Counted from the first letter of the stretch, positions 15,579 to 22,228 are shown. The stretch is DNA of 25,004 nucleotides from JBKPRX01 sp046734795 (GCA_046734795.1 JBKPRX010000090.1:1-25004); one strand, 5' to 3'. The notes: generated from the sequence alone by a model not told the origin. A program made the numbers and translations.

Positions 15579-16472
15579 TCAGATGTGCTCGGCGTACGGT
15601 TGCACGCGCGGTGGGCGCTGCCACGCGCGGATCCCGTAACCGATGAGCAGGGTCGCAAGCGCGATCAGTCCGGACGCGAGGATCCAGTTCGCTTGCGGAA
15701 CGTTCAGAAGCTTCAGGCCGCTCAGAAGCAACACCGTCGCGAGCGCGGTGCGCAGCAGCCCGTGCGGAAGCCGCAGCGTGAAGTGGCTCGAGAGCCAGAT
15801 GCCGGGGATCGAGCCCATCAGGAGCCAAGCCGTTGCGTGCAGGTCGACGTTGCCGCTCACGAGGTGCCCGATACCCGCGACCCAGAGGAGCGCAGCCGCG
15901 TGGAAGATGTCCGTCCCGACGATCTTCGGGATCGTCAGCGGGTACACGAGCAGCATCACGAGGCCGAAGAACGTGCCGCTGCCGACCGAGGTCAGGCCCA
16001 CGATGAAGCCGAACACCGCGCCGATCGCGACCGCGAGGATCTTGTCGCGCCGCTCGAGGATGAACGGCGCGTCGCTCGGCTGGATGCCGCGCTTGATCAT
16101 TCCCTTGAGGAAGAACCCGATCCCGCCTGCGACGAGGGCGGCGCCGACCGCGTAGCCCATGATGGTCTGCGCCTGGTCGCCGTAGTTCTTCGTGATCAGG
16201 TGCGAGACCCAGACGCCGAGGAGCGACAGCGGTCCTGAGCCGAGGAACATCCACGCCGCAAGCCCGGCGTGAACGGTGCCGAGCCGCCTGTGACGGACCG
16301 CGCCGAACGACTTGAAGATCGCGCCGTGCAGGATGTCGGTGCCGACCGCATAGGTCGGCTTGAAGCCGAACACGATCACGAGGATCGGCGTCATCAGCGA
16401 ACCACCGCCCATGCCGGTGAGCCCGACGAGCGAGCCGATCAACAAGCCCGTGAGGGTGAACTGCCAGGTCAT
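15579..16472 (-). CDS. TauE/SafE (DUF81) family sulfite/sulfonate exporter
   Basis: A 297-residue membrane protein of about eight helices. The family repeats are visible: GLLIGSLVGLTGMGGGSLMTPIL at the N-terminus, and in the second half GAVFGFIVGLTSVGSGTFFGLVMLL; each G-x-G-G/S-G helix end belongs to one of two inverted halves. LHGAIFKSFGAVRHRRLGTV and LLWVAGIGHLVSGNVD are also typical. TauE/SafE proteins export sulfite, sulfoacetate and other organosulfur anions. It starts 16 nt after the sat stop on the same strand, so it belongs to the sulfur operon; its cargo may be sulfite or the sulfonate derived from the comA reaction. Confidence 0.88.
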   Translation of the reverse strand: MTWQFTLTGLLIGSLVGLTGMGGGSLMTPILVIVFGFKPTYAVGTDILHGAIFKSFGAVRHRRLGTVHAGLAAWMFLGSGPLSLLGVWVSHLITKNYGDQAQTIMGYAVGAALVAGGIGFFLKGMIKRGIQPSDAPFILERRDKILAVAIGAVFGFIVGLTSVGSGTFFGLVMLLVYPLTIPKIVGTDIFHAAALLWVAGIGHLVSGNVDLHATAWLLMGSIPGIWLSSHFTLRLPHGLLRTALATVLLLSGLKLLNVPQANWILASGLIALATLLIGYGIRAWQRPPRVQPYAEHI

Positions 16473-16488
16473 CTCGCGGGCCGCGTTC

Positions 16489-17625
16489 CTATGAGCTGTA
16501 CGCCTGGATCAGAACCTCTGCGACCTCCGGCCGCGAGAACTCGACCGGCGGCAGCTCGCCCTTGCCGAGCAGCTCACGCACCTTTGTCCCCGAGAGGAAC
16601 ACGTGGTGCTCGGAATCGTGCGGGCACGTCTTGGCAGACGCCATCGATCCGCACGTCTTGCACCAGAACGAGTGCTCGAAGAACATCGGCTCGATGTCGA
16701 GCTCGTGCGGCTCGAACTCGTCGAAGATGAGCTGCGCGTCGTACGTGCCGTAGTAGTCGCCGACGCCGGCGTGGTCGCGGCCGACGATGAAGTGCGAGCA
16801 GCCGAAGTTCTTACGACAGATCGCGTGCCAGATCGCCTCGCGCGGACCCGCGTAGCGCATCGCCGCCGGAAACGCGGAGACGAGCACGCGGTCGGCGGGG
16901 TAGTAGTTGTCGACGAGCACGCGGTAGCAGTCCACGCGCGTCGCCGCGGGCACGTCGTCGGACTTCGTCTCGCCGACGAGCGGATGGATCAAGAGCCCGT
17001 CGACGGTCTCGAGCGCGACCTTCGTCAGGTACTCGTGCGCGCGGTGGATCGGGTTTCGCGTCTGGAAGCCGACGACGCGCTTCCAGCCCCGCTCGGCGAA
17101 CGCGGCGCGCGTCTCGGCCGGGTCGCGCGCGAGCTCGGGGAACGACGGCTCCGGTCGATCGAAGACCGTGACGCGTCCGGCGAGGTAGCGCGGCTTCTGC
17201 GCGTAGAGCCGCGCGACACCGGGATGTGCGTCCTCGGTCGTGCGGAAGCAACGCTCTGCCTCTCGCGTCGCGTCGTACTCGAAGACGTCGTCGACGTCGA
17301 GCACCGCGTAGAGACGACCGGCCTCGTCGGCGAGCGCGACTCGATCGCCGTTCGGCGCCCCGTCGACGGCGAGACAAACGGGCAGAGACCACGGCAAGCC
17401 TCCGGCGAGGTGCATGGACTCGACCACCGATTCGTAGTCCTCGGGCCCCATGAACCCTTCGAGCGGCGAGAGCGCACCCGAAGCGAGCATGTCGAGGTCG
17501 GAGAGCTCGCGCGACGTGAGCGTCAGCGTCTCGAGCGATTCGACACCGTCCGGCCGGTCGCCCGTGCGGTCGACGAGCGTGCCGCCGTGGGGCGCGATCA
17601 GCTTCTGTTCGGTCGTGGTGCTCAT
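16489..17625 (-). CDS. sat: Sulfate adenylyltransferase (ATP sulfurylase)
   Basis: A 378-residue homo-oligomeric-type ATP sulfurylase making adenosine 5'-phosphosulfate (APS) from sulfate and ATP. The active site is intact: QTRNPIHRAH at 188-197 (Q, R, N and the HxxH that binds ATP phosphates) and GRDHAG at 282-287. Near the C-terminus CKTC (322-325) and CPH from 334 form the small zinc-type knuckle seen in bacterial and archaeal Sat. Length is normal; no fused kinase domain. ATG 17625 overlaps the cysC stop as ATGA, so translation is coupled. Together with cysC and cysH it activates sulfate in the cytoplasm. Confidence 0.97.
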   Translation of the reverse strand: MSTTTEQKLIAPHGGTLVDRTGDRPDGVESLETLTLTSRELSDLDMLASGALSPLEGFMGPEDYESVVESMHLAGGLPWSLPVCLAVDGAPNGDRVALADEAGRLYAVLDVDDVFEYDATREAERCFRTTEDAHPGVARLYAQKPRYLAGRVTVFDRPEPSFPELARDPAETRAAFAERGWKRVVGFQTRNPIHRAHEYLTKVALETVDGLLIHPLVGETKSDDVPAATRVDCYRVLVDNYYPADRVLVSAFPAAMRYAGPREAIWHAICRKNFGCSHFIVGRDHAGVGDYYGTYDAQLIFDEFEPHELDIEPMFFEHSFWCKTCGSMASAKTCPHDSEHHVFLSGTKVRELLGKGELPPVEFSRPEVAEVLIQAYSS

Positions 17626-18230
17626 ACCGCTGCTCCGGTCCTCGGGTGAACGAGCCCGCGCTCTTGGAGCTGCGTGACGATCAGCTCTGCCGCTTCCTCC
17701 GGCGAGAGCGACTCGGTGTCGACGACGATCTCTGCCGCGACCGGCTCCTCGTACGGATCGTCGACACCTGTGAAGCCCTTGATCTCGCCGGCGAAGGCCT
17801 TCGCGTAGAGGCCCTTGACGTCGCGGCGAGCGCACGCGTCGACGGACGCCTTGATGTAGACCTCGACGAAGGGGCCCCACTCCTCGACGGACTCGCGCGC
17901 CTTTTGCCGCGTTTCCTCGTACGGCGAGATGGCGGCGCAGATCACCGCCGCGCCATGGCGTGTGAGACGCGAAGCGACCCAGCCGATGCGTTCGATGTTC
18001 GTGTCGCGGTCTTCCTTCGAGAACCCGAGCCCCTTGGACAAGTGCGTGCGGACGGTGTCGCCGTCGAGGTACTCGACGATCGCGCCCCGCTCTTCGAGGG
18101 CGGGTCCGACGAGATGCGCGATCGTGGACTTGCCGGCGCCGGAAAGCCCCGTGAACCAGAGCGTGAACCCGCCGCCGCGGCGCCGGTCGCTCTCAGGGTG
18201 CTCGTGGGCGTAGATGTTTTCCTGGGTCAT
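17622..18230 (-). CDS. cysC: Adenylylsulfate kinase (APS kinase)
   Basis: A 202-residue kinase that phosphorylates APS to PAPS with ATP. The Walker A loop GLSGAGKST is at 28-36; YLDGDTVRTHLSKGLGFSKEDRDTNIERIG is the APS-binding and family signature region; ISPYEETRQKARE and FVEVYIKA follow as usual. The start is ATG 18230, with AAAGGAGA lying inside the last codons of cysH and an ATGA overlap with its stop. The presence of a kinase beside a reductase of the cluster-bearing type means either that the reductase uses PAPS or that PAPS is made for another purpose, such as sulfation. Confidence 0.97.
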   Translation of the reverse strand: MTQENIYAHEHPESDRRRGGGFTLWFTGLSGAGKSTIAHLVGPALEERGAIVEYLDGDTVRTHLSKGLGFSKEDRDTNIERIGWVASRLTRHGAAVICAAISPYEETRQKARESVEEWGPFVEVYIKASVDACARRDVKGLYAKAFAGEIKGFTGVDDPYEEPVAAEIVVDTESLSPEEAAELIVTQLQERGLVHPRTGAAV

Positions 18231-18931
18231 GCGTCTCCTTTGGCGATGTCATCGAGGTGAATCCCGCACTCGAGCTTGTCGGAGCCGGCCCACCGGCCCG
18301 CTCGCTCTTCCTCTCCGAGCGCGGTCGGGCGCGTGCACGGAATGCACCCGATCGACCGGTAGCCCGCCTCGTGCAGCGGGTTGTAGGGAATCTCGTTCAC
18401 GGTGATGTAGGCCCAAACGCGCTTCTCGTTCCAGTCGGCGAGCGGGCTGATCTTCCAGACGCCGTAGCGCTCGGACCACTGCGCTTTCGGCGTCTCGGCC
18501 CGACTCGGGCTCTGGTCGCGCCGGATGCCCGAGACCCACGCGTGATACGGCGCGAGCGCTCGCTGGAGCGGCTCGACCTTGCGCAGGTGGCAGCAGCGAT
18601 CGGGGTCGCGCTCCCAGAGGTTCGGGCCCTCGCGGCGATGCTGCTCGGCGACGGAGATCACCTCGGGCCGGATCAACCGCAGGCCATAGCGCTCCACGAG
18701 CCGGTCGCGCGTCTCGTAGGTCTCCTGGAAGAAGAGCGCCGTGTCGAGCTCGATCACGGGAATGTCGAGCGCGAGCTCGGAGACCATGTGGACGAGCACC
18801 GACGACTGCTTCTGCCACGAGCACGTGAGGCAGAGACGGTCACCGAACTCCGAGTACGCCCAAAGGAGAATGTCCTCCGCGGACATGGCTTCCAGGTCAG
18901 GTGGCAGGCGCAGGCTGGCCGCTGTCGCCAA
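18227..18931 (-). CDS. cysH: Phosphoadenylyl/adenylyl-sulfate reductase with [4Fe-4S] cysteine set
   Basis: A 234-residue thioredoxin-dependent reductase that releases sulfite from APS or PAPS. The P-loop-like strand LCLTCSWQKQSSVL begins the ATP-pyrophosphatase fold. Cluster ligands are complete: C113-C114 in DRCCHLRK and C196/C199 in GCIPC. The catalytic Cys is C222 in KLECGIHL. The CC...CxxC set is that of APS reductases (and of a few bifunctional enzymes), so APS is the likelier substrate. The TTG 18931 start is unusual but backed by an excellent AAGGAGGT five nt upstream. The gene overlaps the 3' end of comA by 35 nt and cysC by 4 nt. Confidence 0.95.
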   Translation of the reverse strand: MATAASLRLPPDLEAMSAEDILLWAYSEFGDRLCLTCSWQKQSSVLVHMVSELALDIPVIELDTALFFQETYETRDRLVERYGLRLIRPEVISVAEQHRREGPNLWERDPDRCCHLRKVEPLQRALAPYHAWVSGIRRDQSPSRAETPKAQWSERYGVWKISPLADWNEKRVWAYITVNEIPYNPLHEAGYRSIGCIPCTRPTALGEEERAGRWAGSDKLECGIHLDDIAKGDA

Positions 18932-19694
18932 GCAGAACCTCCTTCAGCGTGTCGCCGCGCAAGCCGAGGCGCAGCGTCTCGAGCGGAATCACTTCGTCGG
19001 GCGGGATGTTGCCGAGATTGACGTTCGAACCGAACTGACGCACGAACCACGCCTGCGACGACTTCGTCGGCGCCTCGAAGATCAGATCGTCGACCGCGAC
19101 CTCGTGCGCGATCTCGTCGATCAAGCCGGTGCGCATGCCGCCGTCTTTGGCGAAGATCCCGGAGGTGCCGCTCTCGCGCGCCTCGGTGATCACCTTCCAC
19201 GCGCCGGCTTCCTGCTCTTCCTTGATCCACCCGACCCACTGGTCCGGTGTGAAGACGACATCCGAGTCCTTCGAACCGACTTCGGAGAGGACGACGAAGT
19301 CGCGCGCGAAATCGGCGATCACCTCGAGCTTGCGGTCGCGCGGAATCTCGAGCGTCCCGTCGGAGATCTCGACGTGCGTGAAACGGTGCTCTTGGAGCCA
19401 GGCCTTGAACTCGTCGATGCGATCGCGCGCGTACACCACTTCGAAGAGCGTTCCGCCGCAGACGACCGGCGTCTCGAACGACCGATAGAGCGCGACCTTT
19501 CTCGCCAGGTTGTTCGTGACGTAGCTCGTGCCCCAGCCGAGCTTCACGATGTCGACGAACGAGCCCGCGGTATCGAAAAGGCCTTCGATGTCGCTGATCG
19601 TCATGCCCTTGTCGATCACGTGCGTCAGACCGCTCGAGCGCGGCTTGCCCGGCCGTTCGGGCAGATTCAGAAAGCCGTCGTCAAAGCCGGGCAT
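18897..19694 (-). CDS. comA: Phosphosulfolactate synthase (ComA family)
   Basis: A 265-residue TIM-barrel enzyme that adds sulfite to phosphoenolpyruvate to give (2R)-3-phosphosulfolactate. Family landmarks: GLTHVIDKGM near residue 22, VDIVKLGWGTSYV (K51), ETPVVCGGTLFE, HVEISDGTLEIP (E109, D112), VLSEVGSKD (K142) and WKVITEARESGTSGIF. In methanogens the product leads to coenzyme M, in Bacillus (YitD) to sulfolactate, and a plant relative is HSA32. ATG 19694 is supported by AAGGAG six nt upstream. Its place between a flavoprotein and cysH suggests direct use of the sulfite made by CysH. No comB or comC homologue is in the window, so the end product is open. Confidence 0.9.
   Translation of the reverse strand: MPGFDDGFLNLPERPGKPRSSGLTHVIDKGMTISDIEGLFDTAGSFVDIVKLGWGTSYVTNNLARKVALYRSFETPVVCGGTLFEVVYARDRIDEFKAWLQEHRFTHVEISDGTLEIPRDRKLEVIADFARDFVVLSEVGSKDSDVVFTPDQWVGWIKEEQEAGAWKVITEARESGTSGIFAKDGGMRTGLIDEIAHEVAVDDLIFEAPTKSSQAWFVRQFGSNVNLGNIPPDEVIPLETLRLGLRGDTLKEVLLGDSGQPAPAT
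18937..18944 (-). promoter_or_regulatory. Ribosome binding site deciding the TTG start of cysH
   Basis: On the minus strand AAGGAGGT lies five nt before TTG 18931, entirely inside the coding sequence of comA. It matches the anti-Shine-Dalgarno sequence fully and is the reason for accepting a TTG start over the internal ATG at 18886. Confidence 0.8.
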
Positions 19695-19745
19695 AAAGCT
19701 CCTTCGGTCGTTCCTGCGCTCGCCGTTGCACGCCGTCCACGACGC

Positions 19746-20936
19746 TCATGCCGTCGCTTTCTCCGCTGCGGCGCGGCCGGCACGACGCCCGAAGACGACG
19801 CATTCGAGCAACGAGTTGCCCATCATGCGGTTCCGCCCGTGCGTCCCGCCCGCGATCTCGCCGCAGGCGAAGACGCCCTCGAGGGTCGTCTCGGCGTTCG
19901 CATCGATCACGAGCCCGCCGTTCTGGTAGTGGAGGACCGGATACGTGAAGATCTTCTCCGTCAGGGGATCGATTCCGGCGCCGCGGTAACGGCGCAACAT
20001 GTAGGGCAGCGAGATCGCGGCATCGTCAGGCGAGATCCGGGTCGTGTCGAGGTAGACCGCAGGCCTTCCATCGGGCGTCTCGACACCTTTGCCGCTCCCG
20101 ACCTCGTCGAAGATCGCCTGGCTGACGACGTCACGCGGCGCAAGCGAGTCGCAGAACTCTTCGCCTTCGGAGTTCAGGAGCACAGCACCGTAGGCCCGGG
20201 TCGTCTCGGGAATCGAGTAGCCCTGCATCGTCTCCGGCCAGGCGCCGCCGTTCGGGTGGTACTGGAGCGCATCGAGATCGCGCGCGTCGGCGCCGAGGTC
20301 GAGCACGAGCCGCGTCACCTCGCCGGTCGCGTTCGGATGGTTCGTCGAGAGCTCGCCTCGCTCCTCTGCTTCCTTGAAGCACCGCCCGCCCGCCGCAAGG
20401 ACGACCGTTGCCGACTCGACGAGCTCGTCGCCGACCTGCGCGCGCCAACCGTTCGCGATCGGAGCGAGCTCGCGGAGCGGCGCGTTCGCGTACGTCGTGC
20501 CGGAACCCGCCTCCCACGCGTCGCGCACGGCCTTGGTGATCGCGTGGCCGGTCCGGTCGCCGACCTGGAGGAGCCGCTTCCGCGACGCGCCCCCACAGCG
20601 TGCGACGCGATAGCCGCCGTTCTCGCGGTTGAACTCGACGCCGAGCTCTTCCAACCAGTGGATCGCGGTCGGCGCGTCGGTCGTGAGGACGGTGACGAGC
20701 TCGCGGTTCGCCGTTTCGTGACTCGAGGTCCAGACGTCTTCGGCATGTTGCTCGGGCGAGTCGTCGGACCCGACCGCCGCTTGGATACCGCCTTGTGCTT
20801 TCGCGGAGTTGCAGGCCTGAAGCGTGCTCTTCGTCGCGATCGCGACGCGCGCTCCGCTTCGCTCCGCTGACACGGCAGCCGTGAGCCCCGAGGCACCGCT
20901 CCCGATTACGAGCACGTCGAAACTGGCCGCTGCCAC
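19746..20936 (-). CDS. FAD-dependent SdhA/FrdA/NadB-family flavoprotein, short form
   Basis: A 396-residue flavoprotein of the succinate dehydrogenase/fumarate reductase/L-aspartate oxidase family. FDVLVIGSGASGLTAA (GxGxxG 12-17) binds FAD; NSAKAQGGIQAA, GDRTGHAI, LQYHPN, and THGRNRMMGNSLLECVVFGRRAG are family landmarks, the last near the C-terminus. It stops right there: the C-terminal helical domain of NadB or SdhA (120 or more residues) is absent. GTG 20936 starts two turns before the FAD strand and matches a promoter that would give a leaderless mRNA; ATG 20996 is the alternative. It is first in the sulfur operon, 51 nt before comA. Its substrate is not known; a sulfur-linked redox step is inferred from position only. 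Confidence 0.8.
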   Translation of the reverse strand: MAAASFDVLVIGSGASGLTAAVSAERSGARVAIATKSTLQACNSAKAQGGIQAAVGSDDSPEQHAEDVWTSSHETANRELVTVLTTDAPTAIHWLEELGVEFNRENGGYRVARCGGASRKRLLQVGDRTGHAITKAVRDAWEAGSGTTYANAPLRELAPIANGWRAQVGDELVESATVVLAAGGRCFKEAEERGELSTNHPNATGEVTRLVLDLGADARDLDALQYHPNGGAWPETMQGYSIPETTRAYGAVLLNSEGEEFCDSLAPRDVVSQAIFDEVGSGKGVETPDGRPAVYLDTTRISPDDAAISLPYMLRRYRGAGIDPLTEKIFTYPVLHYQNGGLVIDANAETTLEGVFACGEIAGGTHGRNRMMGNSLLECVVFGRRAGRAAAEKATA

Positions 20937-20943
20937 ATGGCGC

Positions 20944-20972
20944 AGTGTATCGACGGCCGCTAATGGCGTCCA
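20944..20972 (-). promoter_or_regulatory. Candidate promoter of the sulfur operon, giving a near-leaderless mRNA
   Basis: On the minus strand TGGACG (20972-20967), a 17-nt spacer and TACACT (20949-20944) make a plausible sigma-70-type promoter. Transcription would begin at about 20937-20938, one or two nt before GTG 20936. That explains why no Shine-Dalgarno precedes the GTG, as leaderless genes are common in actinobacteria. This is a pattern match only. Confidence 0.4.
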
Positions 20973-21023
20973 TGACGAATCGTTATTGCGATGCATGGCT
21001 CGGACATGGCCGAATTTGCCATC

Positions 21024-21052
21024 TTGATTGTCTGAACAGACAACGATAGCGT
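21024..21052 (+). promoter_or_regulatory. Candidate promoter of the RiPP operon
   Basis: TTGATT (21024-21029), a 17-nt spacer and TAGCGT (21047-21052) lie 32 nt before the precursor start. The -35 box is good, the -10 box weak. A perfect palindrome fills the spacer, the usual position of a repressor operator. Confidence 0.35.
21028..21043. promoter_or_regulatory. Perfect palindrome TTGTCTG-AA-CAGACAA, putative operator
   Basis: Two perfect 7-nt arms separated by 2 nt lie in the 148-nt gap between the divergent sulfur and RiPP operons. No T-tract follows, so it is not a terminator, and the sequence is not the GAAC-N4-GTTC SOS box. A dimeric regulator controlling one or both operons is the simplest reading. 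No candidate regulator gene is adjacent. Confidence 0.6.
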
Positions 21053-21084
21053 GACCGGCGTCACTCCAAACCAAGGAGATCGCC

Positions 21085-21240
21085 GTGAAGTACGCGCTGA
21101 ACCTCTCTGACCTCCTCGACCTCTCGGCCCACCGTGTCGGCTACGGGGCGGCCGCGCTTGCCGACGACCTCACCTTGTGCTGCTGCTGCTCCTGCAGTTG
21201 CGACGGCGGCGGCGGCGGCGGCCCGTGGCAGATCGTCTGA
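21085..21240 (+). CDS. Azole/azoline RiPP (TOMM/LAP) precursor peptide
   Basis: A 51-residue peptide from GTG 21085, with a strong AAGGAGAT ribosome site 4 nt upstream. Residues 1-31 are a leader with an amphipathic LNLSDLLDLS helix and an AALADDLTL end. Residues 32-51 are the core CCCCSCSCDGGGGGGPWQIV: six Cys and two Ser in eight positions, then Asp, six Gly and a hydrophobic tail. The next genes encode leader-binding, cyclodehydratase and dehydrogenase proteins, so the Cys/Ser run should become thiazoles/oxazoles or azolines. The pattern recalls streptolysin S (Cys run, then Gly/Ser-rich tail). No Ser/Thr outside the run supports dehydroamino-acid formation. The cleavage site is not defined; before C32 is a reasonable guess. 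Confidence 0.88.
   Translation: MKYALNLSDLLDLSAHRVGYGAAALADDLTLCCCCSCSCDGGGGGGPWQIV
21178..21189 (+). repeat. (TGC)4 triplet tract encoding the Cys run
   Basis: Four identical TGC codons encode C32-C35 of the precursor. Together with the GGC tract downstream it makes the core a two-part microsatellite that could change length by slippage. Confidence 0.8.
21205..21222 (+). repeat. (GGC)6 triplet tract encoding the Gly run
   Basis: Six identical GGC codons encode G41-G46. Exact triplet repetition keeps the frame whatever the copy number. The tract also forms the 5' arm of a hairpin with the sequence just after the stop codon. Confidence 0.85.
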
Positions 21241-21248
21241 GCCGCCGC
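21215..21248 (+). terminator. Hairpin across the precursor stop codon, possible attenuator
   Basis: GCGGCGGC (21215-21222) can pair perfectly with GCCGCCGC (21241-21248) around an 18-nt loop that contains the stop codon. No U-tract follows. It could lower read-through or protect the precursor message, giving more precursor than enzymes; the sag operon of streptococci has a terminator in the same place after sagA. The role is inferred. Confidence 0.45.
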
Positions 21249-21259
21249 GTTCATCTGCG

Positions 21260-22228
21260 ATGAACCGACTCCGCGCAGTGCCGGAACGCCCGCTTCTCAG
21301 CCCGTGGCACCGATTCGTCGATGAGTCCGATGGGATCGTCGTCGAGTACGGTGGCAAGGTCGTCGCGTTCGAGGGCCGAGCCGCTCGAGCGCTCCTGCCG
21401 AGCCTCCTTCCGCTGCTCGACGGCACGGCGACGGTCGACGAGCTGGCGGCGGCCTTCGGCGCGGAGGCGCGACCTGCGATCGAGAAGGCGGTCGCGCTGC
21501 TTGCGGAGCACGGTCTGCTGACGGAAGGGCCGCCGCTCGAGGCGGCCCTTCCGGAATCCACAGCCGCTGCGGCACTCTTCCACGCTGCGGTCGACGGTCC
21601 GGTTCCGTCGCCCGCCGCAGCACTCGCGACGCTCGAGAACGGGCGCATCGTCGTCCTCGGCGACAGCGGAGCGGCCGGTGAGATCTGCCGAACCTTCCGC
21701 CTTTCCGGGTTGAACGGAGTTGTTCGCGCCGACTGGCGCGACGCGGTTTCGCACGAGACGCTCGTGATCGTCGCCCCAGGGCCCGGCGAGCTGACGCGAC
21801 TGCCCGACTGGAACGAGGCAGCAATCGCTGCGTCGCTCCCGTGGCTCCAGGTGCTTCCGTTCAACGGAACCTTCGCCGCCGTCGGGCCGCTGTTCGTTCC
21901 CGGCGAAACCTGTTGCTACGAGTGCTACCGAAGACGGCGCGCCGCGAACGTCGACTATCCCGACGAGTTCTGGTCGCTCGAGCGCAAGGCGACAGGAGGT
22001 ACGCCTCAAGCGCCGTCGGTCTCGGCATGCGTCGCGGGCCTCGCGGTGCTCGCCGCAACTCGCTGGTTGCTCTTCGGCGACCCGTTCGCAGCGGGGACGA
22101 TGCTCGCGCTCTCACTCGCCGGAACGCCGTCTCTCTCGAGTCACGTTGTCTATCGCGTGCCGCGCTGCCCCGCATGTACCGACGCGCTTCGCGCAGCGCC
22201 GCCGCTTCCGTGGACCGAGGCCTCGTGA
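21260..22228 (+). CDS. E1-like TOMM cyclodehydratase partner protein (C protein; leader peptide binding)
   Basis: A 322-residue SagC/Ocin-ThiF-type protein. Residues about 14-95 form the winged-helix leader-recognition region (RRE): VVEYGGKVVAFEG, LLPLLDGTATVDELAAAFG and IEKAVALLAEHGLL. The middle keeps a degenerate E1 Rossmann start, RIVVLGDSGAAGE. Zinc is held by CYEC (C219, C222) and CPAC (C303, C306), the structural Cys4 site of this family. It should bind the precursor's leader and present the core to the YcaO protein, which carries out ATP-dependent cyclisation. ATG 21260 comes 19 nt after the precursor stop. It is a separate protein, not fused to YcaO. Its stop overlaps the YcaO GTG start. 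Confidence 0.88.
   Translation: MNRLRAVPERPLLSPWHRFVDESDGIVVEYGGKVVAFEGRAARALLPSLLPLLDGTATVDELAAAFGAEARPAIEKAVALLAEHGLLTEGPPLEAALPESTAAAALFHAAVDGPVPSPAAALATLENGRIVVLGDSGAAGEICRTFRLSGLNGVVRADWRDAVSHETLVIVAPGPGELTRLPDWNEAAIAASLPWLQVLPFNGTFAAVGPLFVPGETCCYECYRRRRAANVDYPDEFWSLERKATGGTPQAPSVSACVAGLAVLAATRWLLFGDPFAAGTMLALSLAGTPSLSSHVVYRVPRCPACTDALRAAPPLPWTEAS

Noticed and set aside
21028..21043. Palindrome as a LexA (SOS) box or intrinsic terminator.
   Set aside because: It lacks the GAAC-N4-GTTC core of actinobacterial SOS boxes and has no T-tract; its position is upstream of both operons.
21085..21240. Reading the precursor as a thiopeptide or lanthipeptide.
   Set aside because: No Ser at the core start for a pyridine ring, and no split LanB dehydratase, pyridine synthase or LanC in the window. 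A linear azole peptide fits better; genes beyond the right edge could still change this.
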